Assembly (NCBI GenBank): GCA_023230925.1
Contig: JALNWK010000002.1
Span: 1 to 64,000 of the forward strand
Direction: 5' to 3'
DNA from: Limnochordia bacterium
GTDB taxonomy: Bacteria > Bacillota > Limnochordia > DUMW01
Length of the DNA stretch: 64,000 bases
Numbering within the stretch: position 1 is the stretch's first letter; each line of letters opens with the position of its first letter. A program made the translations under genes and the position numbers. This document shows positions 8,825-17,242 of the stretch, piece by piece. Under the pieces are notes generated by a model. It saw only the letters and a program-made list of their open reading frames with translations. It made no database searches and was not told where the DNA came from.

Positions 8825-9895
8825 CTACTTCACAATCCGCCCGATATCTGACACCGTAGCGTAAATCATCAGCAGTACAAGTAAGAACAGACCCACTAGC
8901 ATGGCCACATTTTGATACTTCGGATCTAGTTTGCGCCCTCGGATCCGTTCAATGGTGATAAATAGCAGATGGCCTCCGTCAAGAACCGGGATGGGTAGCA
9001 GGTTAAACAACCCGAGGTTCACGCTCAATAGCGCTGTAAACCAGAGTAATGCGGCGATCCCCTGCTGGGCATATTCCCCAGTCATGGTAATGATCCCCAC
9101 CGGCCCTGCCACGTCCGCTTCCATGCGACCGGTGATCATCTGCCCAATCCCCCAAATAGTAAGTCTAATCAATTCCCAGGTAACCTTAAACCCAGAGGAA
9201 ATCGCATGGAGGAAATCGGTCCTGAGCCTTTCCGCGTAATGGATCCCTATTTTCATCTGACCCTCAAAGGAACGGGGCACCACTTCAAGTTCAATGAACC
9301 GATCCTCCCGTTCAACTCGGAAAATAAGGGGCTGTTCACCTTTTTGGGCGATGAACTGCCCGACTTGACCTTCTTCGGTAATTTTCTTACCATCAATGGA
9401 GACGATTCGATCTCCTTCCTTAAGGCCAGCCTCATAGGCCGGATAACCCGGCTCAACGTAGGTGACCAAAGGGGGCCATTCGCTCACACTACTCACCAAA
9501 GCCACCATAATTAGGACTGTCAACACGAAATTCATTAAGGGCCCAGCCGCGATAATACTCAGCTTCTGTAAATAACCCTTGTCCTCAAAACTCCGGCCCG
9601 GTGCAATAGGAACAGGCGTCTCCCCATCCTCGCCCAGCTCCTCATCCATGCCCGCAATACGCACAAAACCACCCAAGGGAATGGCCCGGAGAGCATAAAG
9701 GGTTTCTTTCCTCTTGCGGGACCACAGTTTGGGCCCGAACCCTAGGGCAAATTCATAGACCATCACACCGTTAAGTTTAGCCAGGATAAAGTGGCCAAAC
9801 TCATGGAAGAACACCAAAAGCCCAAAGACCACGACAAAGGCTACGGCCGTAAGCACGACATTACCGAAGATACTGTGAATCGCTGATAAGTTCAT
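8825..9895 (-). CDS. rseP: Site-2 zinc metalloprotease RseP/RasP
   Basis: An intramembrane protease of 356 residues. The zinc site HEFGH lies at residues 31-35 inside the first membrane helix. A PDZ domain follows the second helix (around GLKEGDRIVSIDGKKI), and the third zinc ligand is in NLLPIPVLDGGHL near residue 305. In Bacillus RasP cuts anti-sigma factors and signal-peptide remnants. The start overlaps the end of dxr by 4 bases (ATGA), giving translational coupling. The order cdsA-dxr-rseP is the classic Firmicutes arrangement. Confidence 0.96.
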   Translation of the reverse strand: MNLSAIHSIFGNVVLTAVAFVVVFGLLVFFHEFGHFILAKLNGVMVYEFALGFGPKLWSRKRKETLYALRAIPLGGFVRIAGMDEELGEDGETPVPIAPGRSFEDKGYLQKLSIIAAGPLMNFVLTVLIMVALVSSVSEWPPLVTYVEPGYPAYEAGLKEGDRIVSIDGKKITEEGQVGQFIAQKGEQPLIFRVEREDRFIELEVVPRSFEGQMKIGIHYAERLRTDFLHAISSGFKVTWELIRLTIWGIGQMITGRMEADVAGPVGIITMTGEYAQQGIAALLWFTALLSVNLGLFNLLPIPVLDGGHLLFITIERIRGRKLDPKYQNVAMLVGLFLLVLLMIYATVSDIGRIVK

Positions 9896-11055
9896 TGTCT
9901 CAGATCACTCCCTAGGAGTCTACCCACAAAGCTGCGCGCCCACATATCTGCAGCAAACACATCCTCCAGATCATAGTCAAAAACAACCTCATGCTTATTC
10001 ATAGCCGCCTCGATCCCTCTCCAAATATCCGGGAATCTACAGCGACCTTGCAGAAAGCAGTAGACGGCCTCTTCATTGGCTGCATTGTACACCGCCGGCA
10101 TGGTACCACCTGCCTTATAGGCCGAGACCGCAAGCTTGATAGCCGGAAAGGATTCATGATTTACCTCTTCAAAGGTTAGGTTGCCAACCTCAGTCAAAGA
10201 CAATACAGGTCGGGGAGCATCCACACGGCGGGGATAGGTTAGCGCGTATTGAATTGGCAAACACATATCGGGAAGACCCAACTGTGCCAACAGGGAACCG
10301 TCTCTAAACTGGACTAGGCTGTGGACAATACTTTGTCGATGGACAATTACATCAACCTGTTCAATATCTACATCAAAAAGCCAACAGGCCTCCATTATTT
10401 CCAAACCCTTATTCACTAGCGTAGCCGAGTCTATGGTGATTTTCTGACCCATCTGCCAGTTCGGATGCCTCAAGGCCTGCTGTGGTGTAACCGTCCGTAA
10501 TTCCGCTGGTTGCTTGCCAAAGAAAGGACCTCCAGAAGCGGTAAGGATTACCCGGGCAAGCTCACCACATCCTGCCCCCTGTAAGCATTGAAAAATGGCG
10601 CTATGCTCCGAATCAACTGGCAAAATACTCACCCCTTGCATCCGTGCCCGCTCCATCACCAACGAACCAGCGGCCACTAGAGTCTCTTTATTAGCCAAAG
10701 CGATATCTGCGCCCTGTTCAATTGCGGCTAAGGTAGGACGAATTCCCGCAGCACCTACGACAGCCACTACGCAAATATCTACAGACTCCAGACTAGCGGC
10801 AGCAACTAGCCCTTCTTCCCCAGAAAGGATCTCCGTTTGGGAAGGATTCACTTCTTTTCTGAGGGCCTCGGCAGATTTTTTATCGGCCATCACCACCAGT
10901 CGAGGTTGGTATTTGTGGATCTGCTCAGTCATCAACCCTACATTCTTACCTGCGGTTAGAGCAGTAACCTCAAATCCACCAATCTGATCAATCACCTCGA
11001 GGGTCTGCCGACCAATAGAACCGGTTGAACCAAGTATGACAATCTTTTTGGCCAA
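9892..11055 (-). CDS. dxr: 1-deoxy-D-xylulose 5-phosphate reductoisomerase
   Basis: Dxr (IspC) converts DXP to MEP with NADPH, the first committed step of the MEP pathway. The N-terminal Rossmann motif GSTGSIGRQTLEVI starts at residue 8. ALANKETLVAAG, the DSEHSAIFQCLQG metal-binding segment, the TASGGPF loop and DSATLVNKGLEIMEA are all present. At 387 residues it matches the family length. It is preceded by the YtvI-like gene (16-base gap) and overlaps rseP by 4 bases. Confidence 0.97.
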   Translation of the reverse strand: MAKKIVILGSTGSIGRQTLEVIDQIGGFEVTALTAGKNVGLMTEQIHKYQPRLVVMADKKSAEALRKEVNPSQTEILSGEEGLVAAASLESVDICVVAVVGAAGIRPTLAAIEQGADIALANKETLVAAGSLVMERARMQGVSILPVDSEHSAIFQCLQGAGCGELARVILTASGGPFFGKQPAELRTVTPQQALRHPNWQMGQKITIDSATLVNKGLEIMEACWLFDVDIEQVDVIVHRQSIVHSLVQFRDGSLLAQLGLPDMCLPIQYALTYPRRVDAPRPVLSLTEVGNLTFEEVNHESFPAIKLAVSAYKAGGTMPAVYNAANEEAVYCFLQGRCRFPDIWRGIEAAMNKHEVVFDYDLEDVFAADMWARSFVGRLLGSDLRQ

Positions 11056-11071
11056 GTAGCTGACTCCTTCC

Positions 11072-12100
11072 TCACATGTGGAAATTGGGAACTAAAATTA
11101 CTGTACAGACCGCCCTTAGGATCACTAGTAGCATAGGACCAATGAATAAGCCCACGGAACCAAAAATAGCCAACCCTAAGTACAAGGAGGCTGCAAACAA
11201 CAGTGGGTGCGTACCGGTACAACGACCAAATAGCTGGGGCTCAATAAACTGTCGCACCATGATAATCACCAGCAGATTAACACCCAAGGCAACACCAAGT
11301 AATAGCTGCCCCCGCACTACATAATAAATGATTAAGGGCAAATAGACAACTCCTGGTCCCACGACCGGCAGGAGATCCAACACCCCGGTTAGTATTCCCA
11401 AAACCCAAGCGTAGTTAATACCAACCAGGAGTAGTCCCGTCACGCTCAAAGTAGTAGATACGATAAAAATAACAAGTTGCGCCCTAAGATATCCCAGTAC
11501 GCCATTGAGGACCTCACCCTTAATCTGGACAATATAGCCTTGCCAACTTGCAGGCACCACAAAGAATAGCCACCTGATAAAAATGCTCTTATCTCTGCTT
11601 AGGAAATAAGCACTAAAGAGCGATACTACTAACCCGAAAAAGAAGTGGGGTAAACCGCCAATAGACATCAACACCTCTTGGGCAAGGTCCTGCAATTTCA
11701 GGTTCAGGTTAGATAACTGTTTCCTTAGTAATTCTGCAACTTGGTTGGGTAGTCCTTTCAAGATCCCTTCGAAATAGAGACTCCACTGATCATATTCCTC
11801 AATGAAGCCCCGGTAGTGTTCAAGACGAGCCAAAAGTCCTACTAACTCCCCGGACAAATGAGTAAGACAGCTGACTAAACCCAAAGCCAAGATAATGCCA
11901 AGGAAAGCCAGAATCATCCCCACCGCCGTACCCCGGGAGAACCCTCGCTGTTCCAGTCGTCCCACCGCTGGATCTATGACAAGAGCAAGAAGGCCCCCAC
12001 ATAAAAAGGGAGCCACATATGAAAAGAGCAGTTTGAGCAAGATAACCGCCGCAAAGGCAATTGCGAAAATGAGGGCAACCGCTTTCTGTGCCCGGTGCAT
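11072..12100 (-). CDS. AI-2E/YtvI-family membrane permease
   Basis: A 342-residue polytopic membrane protein. An N-terminal pair of hydrophobic helices is followed by a hydrophilic stretch of about 100 residues, then a bundle of five to six membrane segments including the conserved LTGVLDLLPVVGPGVVYLP region typical of the AI-2E transporter family, to which the sporulation protein YtvI also belongs. Transport substrates in this family are mostly unproven. It is inserted between cdsA and dxr, which are usually adjacent, so it may have been recruited into the operon. The ATG at 12100 lies 7 bases from the cdsA stop. Confidence 0.8.
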   Translation of the reverse strand: MHRAQKAVALIFAIAFAAVILLKLLFSYVAPFLCGGLLALVIDPAVGRLEQRGFSRGTAVGMILAFLGIILALGLVSCLTHLSGELVGLLARLEHYRGFIEEYDQWSLYFEGILKGLPNQVAELLRKQLSNLNLKLQDLAQEVLMSIGGLPHFFFGLVVSLFSAYFLSRDKSIFIRWLFFVVPASWQGYIVQIKGEVLNGVLGYLRAQLVIFIVSTTLSVTGLLLVGINYAWVLGILTGVLDLLPVVGPGVVYLPLIIYYVVRGQLLLGVALGVNLLVIIMVRQFIEPQLFGRCTGTHPLLFAASLYLGLAIFGSVGLFIGPMLLVILRAVCTVILVPNFHM

Positions 12101-12107
12101 AGGCTCA

Positions 12108-12920
12108 TCACCCCGACAGCACCGTCAAAAGCAAGTATGCGATAGGTGCGGCAAACATCAGACTATCGAACCGATCCAAAAGCCCTCCGTGTCCGGGGAG
12201 GATGGAACCTGAGTCCTTTAGGCCCGCTCCCCTCTTCAACGCAGACTCTACCAAGTCCCCTATCTGTCCCGCTATACCAGCAGCAACGCCAAGAAGTAAA
12301 CCTTTTGAGGCCATACCCCATACTAGACCAAGCAATCCCCCTACAACTACCCCACACGCCAATCCACCCAAGGCACCTTCAATGGTTTTCTTAGGGCTAA
12401 TAGATGGGGCCAGGGAATGCTTTCCAAGTGCAATACCGATAAAGTACGCCCCGATATCCTGGGCCCAGATGATCAGAACCACCATAAACAAGAAGCGACG
12501 ACCATTGGGCTCCATCTCGCGAAGCAACCACAGGTAGGAGTAAAGACCAACGTAGACACTGCCTAAAAGAGCCAATGCCACCCGCTCTGTGCCTAGTTTG
12601 GAGCGAGTTACCAGTTCTTTGACCGCAAAAAAGAAAAAAAGTGCCGTAACCACCGCGCCACTGACGGCATATTGGTATTTGGTACTAATATATGCGGCCA
12701 ATAGTAGGCTTAGGCCTCCAATGATCAGATCGGCTCGACTAGGTGAAGAACTTAGATGGAAAAACATCCTCCACAGTTCACCTGCCGACACAATAATAAG
12801 TAAGGTTAACAGGCCAAACAAGGCCCATCCACCTGCATAGTAAACTCCTAGTAATAACGGCACACCAACGACAGCTGTTAGAGTTCGCTTCAGAAGCTGT
12901 CCCTCGCCAAGCTTACCCAT
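12108..12920 (-). CDS. cdsA: Phosphatidate cytidylyltransferase
   Basis: CdsA makes CDP-diacylglycerol from phosphatidate and CTP at the membrane. The family signature is intact: SALKRGAGLKDSG followed by ILPGHGGLLDRFDS. Seven to eight hydrophobic segments precede and surround it. The longest frame opens with a GTG at 12959, but the GGGGAGG there overlaps the codon, so I prefer the ATG at 12920. Relatives usually begin M-L-K-R-T, which would place initiation even later, at a CTG or TTG near 12890-12910. It follows uppS, pairing undecaprenyl-phosphate and phospholipid synthesis. Confidence 0.93.
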   Translation of the reverse strand: MGKLGEGQLLKRTLTAVVGVPLLLGVYYAGGWALFGLLTLLIIVSAGELWRMFFHLSSSPSRADLIIGGLSLLLAAYISTKYQYAVSGAVVTALFFFFAVKELVTRSKLGTERVALALLGSVYVGLYSYLWLLREMEPNGRRFLFMVVLIIWAQDIGAYFIGIALGKHSLAPSISPKKTIEGALGGLACGVVVGGLLGLVWGMASKGLLLGVAAGIAGQIGDLVESALKRGAGLKDSGSILPGHGGLLDRFDSLMFAAPIAYLLLTVLSG

Positions 12921-12980
12921 CGCACAGCGTATCCCCGTAGAAAGGAGATGCGCGTTCACCTCCCCATTGAAAACTCGAGT

Positions 12981-13730
12981 CTAGATCTGTCCGAAGCGTC
13001 TTTTACGTCTGCTGTATGCATCTACAGCCTGGCATAGCTCCCGACGACCAAATTCAGGCCACTGGATCTTAGTAACATACAGCTCTGTATAGGCAATATG
13101 CCAGAGAAGAAAATTGCTGATTCTGTATTCCCCTCCGGTTCTAATCAGAAGATCAGGAGGGGGTTGATCTTGTAGATAAAGATGTTGGGAAAGAAGATCC
13201 TCGTCTATATCCTCAGGTGTAATCTCCCCGGCCATCACCTTTCGGACTATACTGGAAACCGCATCCACAAGCTCTGCCCGACCGCCGTAGTTAAAGGCTA
13301 TGTTCAAGTATAGTCCATCATTCCGGACGGTTTCCGTCTCAGCATTGTGAAAGGAATCAAGGATTGATTGGTCTAGTCCTTCTTTACGTCCGATAACCTT
13401 AACCCGAACATTGTTCTCGATTAACTCAGGTAGGTATTCATCCATCGCTTCCTTTAAGAGCTCCATAAGGAAATCTACTTCCTCCTGGGGGCGAGCCCAG
13501 TTCTCAGTAGAGAAGGCATACACGCTTAAGTACTTAATCCCGATCTCCCCTGCAGCCTCCACCAGTTGGCGCAGGGACTTTACCCCCATCCGATGCCCTT
13601 CGGTACGGGCAAAACCTCGGCTGATGGCCCATCTCCCGTTGCCATCCATGATTACAGCCACATGATGTGGTATGTTATCGGGTTTCTTCCATTTGACCAG
13701 ATCAACCAGCTTATTCCACAATGACCTCAT
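12981..13730 (-). CDS. uppS: Isoprenyl transferase (undecaprenyl diphosphate synthase)
   Basis: A cis-prenyltransferase building the undecaprenyl carrier for peptidoglycan. Signature motifs: VAVIMDGNGRWAISRG with the catalytic Asp, the GHRMG phosphate-binding segment, FSTENWARP, and RTGGEYRISNFLLWHIAYTE near the C-terminus. The reading frame could begin at 13823, but the extra N-terminus is unlike the family. The ATG at 13730 (MRSLWNKL) gives a normal length of about 249 residues with a GGTGG about 10 bases upstream. It follows a 68-residue small gene after frr. Confidence 0.95.
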   Translation of the reverse strand: MRSLWNKLVDLVKWKKPDNIPHHVAVIMDGNGRWAISRGFARTEGHRMGVKSLRQLVEAAGEIGIKYLSVYAFSTENWARPQEEVDFLMELLKEAMDEYLPELIENNVRVKVIGRKEGLDQSILDSFHNAETETVRNDGLYLNIAFNYGGRAELVDAVSSIVRKVMAGEITPEDIDEDLLSQHLYLQDQPPPDLLIRTGGEYRISNFLLWHIAYTELYVTKIQWPEFGRRELCQAVDAYSRRKRRFGQI

Positions 13731-13835
13731 GCATATCCAGCCACCAAAACCCCGTCCTGTGGTGGCCCTCCACCCCCCAACAGCAAGATAACGGGCATTG
13801 TTTACCCATTGATGAAGTAGCATCGCCCCAAGGGC

Positions 13836-14042
13836 TTAAGAGGCTCCTTCCATCTCATTGGCGCAGACCAATACCCATTGATCGGAATCTTCTTTACGCT
13901 GGGCTACAACCCTCAGCACTCCACCATCGCTATCATGCTCACCCGGTGGCCGGGTAATACGGATAATAGCAGGATGCCGCCCTAAACAGGCGGCCATCGT
14001 TTGTACGTCATCAAGTTTCATCCCAACGACATTAAGATCCAT
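13836..14042 (-). CDS. Small protein between frr and uppS, PASTA-like fold suspected
   Basis: A 68-residue reading frame that fills the gap between frr and uppS. Its ATG overlaps the frr stop (TGATG), a strong sign of translational coupling and of a real gene. The sequence has a VGMKLDDVQTMAACLGRHPA helix-turn segment followed by IRITRPPGEHD, VLRVVAQR and WVLVCA strands. The pattern, a V-G-M-x-L-x-x-A-like helix and then strands ending in a hydrophobic V-L-V-x-A, recalls single PASTA modules. Small genes of this kind occur at the same place in some Clostridia, as far as I recall. No function is known to me and no signal peptide is seen. Confidence 0.7.
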   Translation of the reverse strand: MDLNVVGMKLDDVQTMAACLGRHPAIIRITRPPGEHDSDGGVLRVVAQRKEDSDQWVLVCANEMEGAS

Positions 14043-14596
14043 CAGACTTCCATCAGCTCCTGTTGTTTCTTGCTGAGGAGTTCATCTACTTTCTCAATGT
14101 ACTCATCGGTCAACTTCTGTACATCATCCTGCATTTTCCGGCTCTCATCTTCCGGAAGATCCCCGTCTTTTTCCGCAGCCTTGATTTGGGAATTGGCGTC
14201 TCGACGAATGTGGCGGACCGCAACCCTTTTGTCTTCAGCCTCTTTGGCCACCAGCTTAGCCAAATCCTTTCGCCGTTCCTCAGTCAAGGGTGGAATAGCT
14301 AGACGAATTACGTTCCCGTCGCTAGAAGGAACTAGGCCTAGATCCGATTTGAGAATCGCCTTCTCAATACCAGATATAGAGGTTTTGTCGTATGGTTGAA
14401 CTACAAGCAACTGTGGTTCCGGTGCCGATACGTTAGCAATTTGCCGTAGCGGTGTCGGCACATCATAGTAATCAACCATCATCCTGTCAAGCAGGCTCGG
14501 GTTTGCCCGTCCCGTTCTTACTGAGGCAAACTCTCTTTTTAATGCCTCAATGACACCATCCATCTTTTCCCTTGTTTCGCTAAGTATACTATCCAT
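14042..14596 (-). CDS. frr: Ribosome recycling factor
   Basis: RRF splits post-termination ribosomes together with EF-G. Length 184 residues is standard. The conserved FASVRTGRANPSLLDRMMV segment, PLRQIANVSAPEPQLLVVQP region and the C-terminal PPLTEERRKDLAKLVAK helix are present. An AAGGTGA precedes the ATG. It overlaps pyrH by 8 bases and the downstream small gene by 1 base, so pyrH-frr-small gene are tightly coupled. Confidence 0.97.
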   Translation of the reverse strand: MDSILSETREKMDGVIEALKREFASVRTGRANPSLLDRMMVDYYDVPTPLRQIANVSAPEPQLLVVQPYDKTSISGIEKAILKSDLGLVPSSDGNVIRLAIPPLTEERRKDLAKLVAKEAEDKRVAVRHIRRDANSQIKAAEKDGDLPEDESRKMQDDVQKLTDEYIEKVDELLSKKQQELMEV

Positions 14597-15320
14597 TCAC
14601 CTTCCCCCCCACCAGTGTACCAATCCTTTCTCCAAGAATGGCACGAATTATGTTGTCCGCAACACTAAAATTGAAAACCATAATTGGGATGTTATTATCC
14701 ATACATAGGGACGTAGCCGTTGAATCCATCACTTTAAGGCCCCGTTGCAGCACATCCATATGCCTGAGTTCCGTAAGGAGAACCGCTTTGGAATTATGCC
14801 GTGGATCCGAATCATAGACCCCGTCCACACCCTTCTTGGCCATTAGAAGGATCTCTGCTTCAATCTCCGCCGCCCGCAGGGCCGCTGTAGTATCCGTTGA
14901 AAAATAGGGATTGCCAGTTCCCGATGCGAAAATGACAACTCGACCTTTTTCCAAATGACGGATTGCCCGACGGCGTATGTATGGTTCCGCTACTTCACGC
15001 ATCTCAATTGCTGTTTGCACCCTAGTCTCAATACCAAGGTTCTCCAACGCATCCTGCAATGCCAATGCATTGATCACAGTACCCAACATGCCCATGTAAT
15101 CGGCAGTCACTCGGTCCATCCCCCGGGCAGAAGCAGGAGCACCACGCCAGATATTCCCGCCTCCAACCACCACCGCGATCTCAACACCTAACTGCACGAC
15201 CTTAACAATCTCCTTGGCAATAAACCCGACGACGTCCAGGTCCAGGCCGCTATCGGAAGCACCTGCCATCGCCTCTCCGCTGAGCTTTAGCAGGATACGA
15301 TGATAGACTGGCTCTCCCAT
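14589..15320 (-). CDS. pyrH: UMP kinase
   Basis: PyrH phosphorylates UMP to UDP, an amino-acid-kinase-fold enzyme of about 243 residues. RILLKLSGEAMAG at the N-terminus, VVVGGGNIWRG with a RVTADYMGMLGTVINALAL region, ASGTGNPYFSTDTTAALRA and the KKGVDGVYDSDP motif are all characteristic. A TTG at 15335 could start the frame, but the ATG at 15320 sits 8 bases after TGGGAG and fits the family N-terminus. The order rpsB-tsf-pyrH-frr is nearly universal in bacteria. Confidence 0.97.
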   Translation of the reverse strand: MGEPVYHRILLKLSGEAMAGASDSGLDLDVVGFIAKEIVKVVQLGVEIAVVVGGGNIWRGAPASARGMDRVTADYMGMLGTVINALALQDALENLGIETRVQTAIEMREVAEPYIRRRAIRHLEKGRVVIFASGTGNPYFSTDTTAALRAAEIEAEILLMAKKGVDGVYDSDPRHNSKAVLLTELRHMDVLQRGLKVMDSTATSLCMDNNIPIMVFNFSVADNIIRAILGERIGTLVGGKVNG

Positions 15321-15338
15321 GTTTTCCACTCCCAATAC

Positions 15339-15992
15339 TTATTTTCCTTCTATTTGTGCCTGAACTTCTGCAGCCAAATCACACTCCCGCTTTTCGAGAC
15401 CTTCGCCCCGCTCCCAGCGGACGAAACGACGCACTGCAATATTCTCACCTAGTTTGGCTACCAGTGCCTTCTGCACCTGCTCCACGGAAACGTCAGGATC
15501 TTTAATGAAGGGCTGTTCCAGTAGGCAGACTTCCTTATAGTACTTCTCCACTCTACCTTCTACAATTCTTTCCACGATTTTCTCCGGTTTGCCTTCATTT
15601 AGCGCCGCATTCCTATAGATCTCCCGCTCCTTATCCAGTAGGTCCGTTGGCACTTCGTCTCTGCTAACATAAAGGGGATTAGATGCAGCAACTTGCATGG
15701 CCATGTTCTTGACGAACTCCTTGAAGTCGTCTGTCTTCGCAACAAAATCCGTCTCGCAGTTAACCTCGATCAACACGCCAATACGACCGCCCATATGAAT
15801 ATATGCATCCACAACACCTTCTGCTGCGATCCGCCCTGACTTCTTCGCAGCATCGGCAAGGCCCTTTTCCCTTAGAATCTGGATAGCCTTGTCCATATCA
15901 CCCTCAGTTGATACCAGGGCCTTCTTGCAATCCATCATACCGGCTCCTGTTTTCTCCCGAAGTTCCTTTACCAATTGAGCTGTAACTTGCAT
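15339..15992 (-). CDS. tsf: Translation elongation factor Ts
   Basis: EF-Ts is the nucleotide exchange factor for EF-Tu. The UBA-like N-terminus VKELREKTGAGMMDCKKAL and the core TDFVAKTDDFKEFVKNMA are clear. A GAGGAGG lies 8 bases upstream of the ATG at 15992, so I reject the longer frame beginning at 16052, whose extra 20 residues are encoded by a hairpin region. The protein is about 217 residues, the compact form common in Gram-positive bacteria. Confidence 0.97.
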   Translation of the reverse strand: MQVTAQLVKELREKTGAGMMDCKKALVSTEGDMDKAIQILREKGLADAAKKSGRIAAEGVVDAYIHMGGRIGVLIEVNCETDFVAKTDDFKEFVKNMAMQVAASNPLYVSRDEVPTDLLDKEREIYRNAALNEGKPEKIVERIVEGRVEKYYKEVCLLEQPFIKDPDVSVEQVQKALVAKLGENIAVRRFVRWERGEGLEKRECDLAAEVQAQIEGK

Positions 15993-16008
15993 CTTGTTGA
16001 ACCTCCTC

Positions 16009-16046
16009 ACAAAAAAAGCCCGTGACGACACCAAATCGCCCGGGCT
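16009..16046 (-). terminator. Hairpin with T-run between rpsB and tsf
   Basis: Read on the minus strand, arms AGCCCG and CGGGCT, extended by a wobble-containing GGCGA/TCGT pairing, are followed by TTTTTTTG. This is a canonical intrinsic-terminator shape lying between the rpsB stop and the tsf ribosome-binding site. It would let part of the rpsB transcription stop, giving more S2 than EF-Ts mRNA. Confidence 0.7.
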
Positions 16047-16059
16047 CTTCATCGTTTTA

Positions 16060-16854
16060 TTACTCCCCTTGGGCCGCTACATCCTTTTCCTTGAACATAT
16101 CCTCGGTGACTTCCACAACCTCAACCTCCGGCTCCGGGCTGGCCTGTTCTTCTTCAAGCTGAGCATCTTGGAAGCCTTCTTTTCCTTCGAGCACTGCATC
16201 GGCCATGATGCTGGTCAATAGCCTGATGGCCCTAATCGCATCATCGTTACCGGGAATTATATAATCCACTTCATCGGGATCACAGTTAGTATCCACAATT
16301 CCCACCACAGGAATTCCCAATTTACGCGCCTCGGCAACAGCAATCCGTTCTTTCCGCGGATCAATCACAAAAATTGCGTCTGGCAGTTCATCCATGTCTC
16401 GAATCCCTTTGAGGAACCGATGTAGCCTAGTCCGTTCCTTAACTAGCTGCAAGACTTCCTTCTTAGGCCGAACTTCAAAGGAACCGTCCTCTTCCATTCT
16501 CTCCAGCTTCTTCATATATTCAATCCGACTGCGGATCGTCTGGAAGTTGGTCAGCATACCACCTAACCATCGTTCGTTGACGTAAAACATGCCGCAACGG
16601 GCAGCTTCCTCTTCAACCGTCTGCTGAGCCTGCTTTTTCGTTCCCACAAAAAGCACAGACCCACCATCTGTTACTGTATCCTTGATGAAATTATGGGCTT
16701 CGTCAATTTTCCTTACAGTCTTCTGCAGATCAATGATGTAAATCCCATTTCGCTCAGTAAAGATATAATCCTTCATTTTGGGATTCCATCGCCTAGTTTG
16801 GTGACCGAAGTGAACGCCGGCTTCTAATAGCTGTTTCATGCCAACTATAGCCAT
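16060..16854 (-). CDS. rpsB: 30S ribosomal protein S2
   Basis: S2 of the small subunit, about 264 residues including an acidic C-terminal tail rich in Glu that ends KDVAAQGE. MKQLLEAGVHFGHQTRRWNP, YIIDLQKTVRKIDEA and GIVDTNCDPDEVDYIIPGND are family hallmarks. AAAGGAGGTGG is positioned 6 bases before the ATG at 16854, so the 28 extra residues of the longest frame (from 16938) are leader sequence. It is first in the rpsB-tsf-pyrH-frr group and has its own sigma-A promoter just upstream. Confidence 0.97.
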   Translation of the reverse strand: MAIVGMKQLLEAGVHFGHQTRRWNPKMKDYIFTERNGIYIIDLQKTVRKIDEAHNFIKDTVTDGGSVLFVGTKKQAQQTVEEEAARCGMFYVNERWLGGMLTNFQTIRSRIEYMKKLERMEEDGSFEVRPKKEVLQLVKERTRLHRFLKGIRDMDELPDAIFVIDPRKERIAVAEARKLGIPVVGIVDTNCDPDEVDYIIPGNDDAIRAIRLLTSIMADAVLEGKEGFQDAQLEEEQASPEPEVEVVEVTEDMFKEKDVAAQGE

Positions 16855-16965
16855 TCGTCCACCTCCTTTCTCAAGTTGGTTTGCCTCCGCTTTGCTCTTC
16901 CTCAGTTGGCACCGAATCGGCACCCCCAACAGAGTCACAAAGCGTGTGTATTTACACCGATAAGT

Positions 16966-16994
16966 AGTATATCACAAAGAAAGTGCAATATCAA
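16966..16994 (-). promoter_or_regulatory. Sigma-A promoter of the rpsB operon
   Basis: On the minus strand TTGATA (16989-16994) and TATACT (16966-16971) are separated by exactly 17 bases, a near-consensus vegetative promoter. It lies about 110 bases upstream of the rpsB ATG, leaving a leader long enough for autoregulation by S2, as is known in other bacteria. The interval 16995-17242 contains no confident gene. Confidence 0.75.
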
Positions 16995-17242
16995 TAAATC
17001 GCGGAATGGCTAAGACGGGCTTTTAGACGTTTTTTGTGATCCGGGCATAAACCCAGACCCAGATTAGATAAGCCAGCCAAAACGTGATAGTATTCCTCAC
17101 GTTGACAAGCTCTCGACTTGCTAGATCCATCCGGTGCAACCTCGCTCACATATTTAGGACCAAGGCCCGAGGGACTCTCCATCTCCAACACTAAATACCC
17201 GGGCCTTCGTACAACGGCTAACCACCGCAGTCACCTGCCGGA

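Noticed and set aside
16991..17191. 66-residue minus-strand frame before rpsB
   Set aside because: No proper Shine-Dalgarno, no motif, and its end lies on the -35 box of the rpsB promoter. It might be real but cannot be supported.
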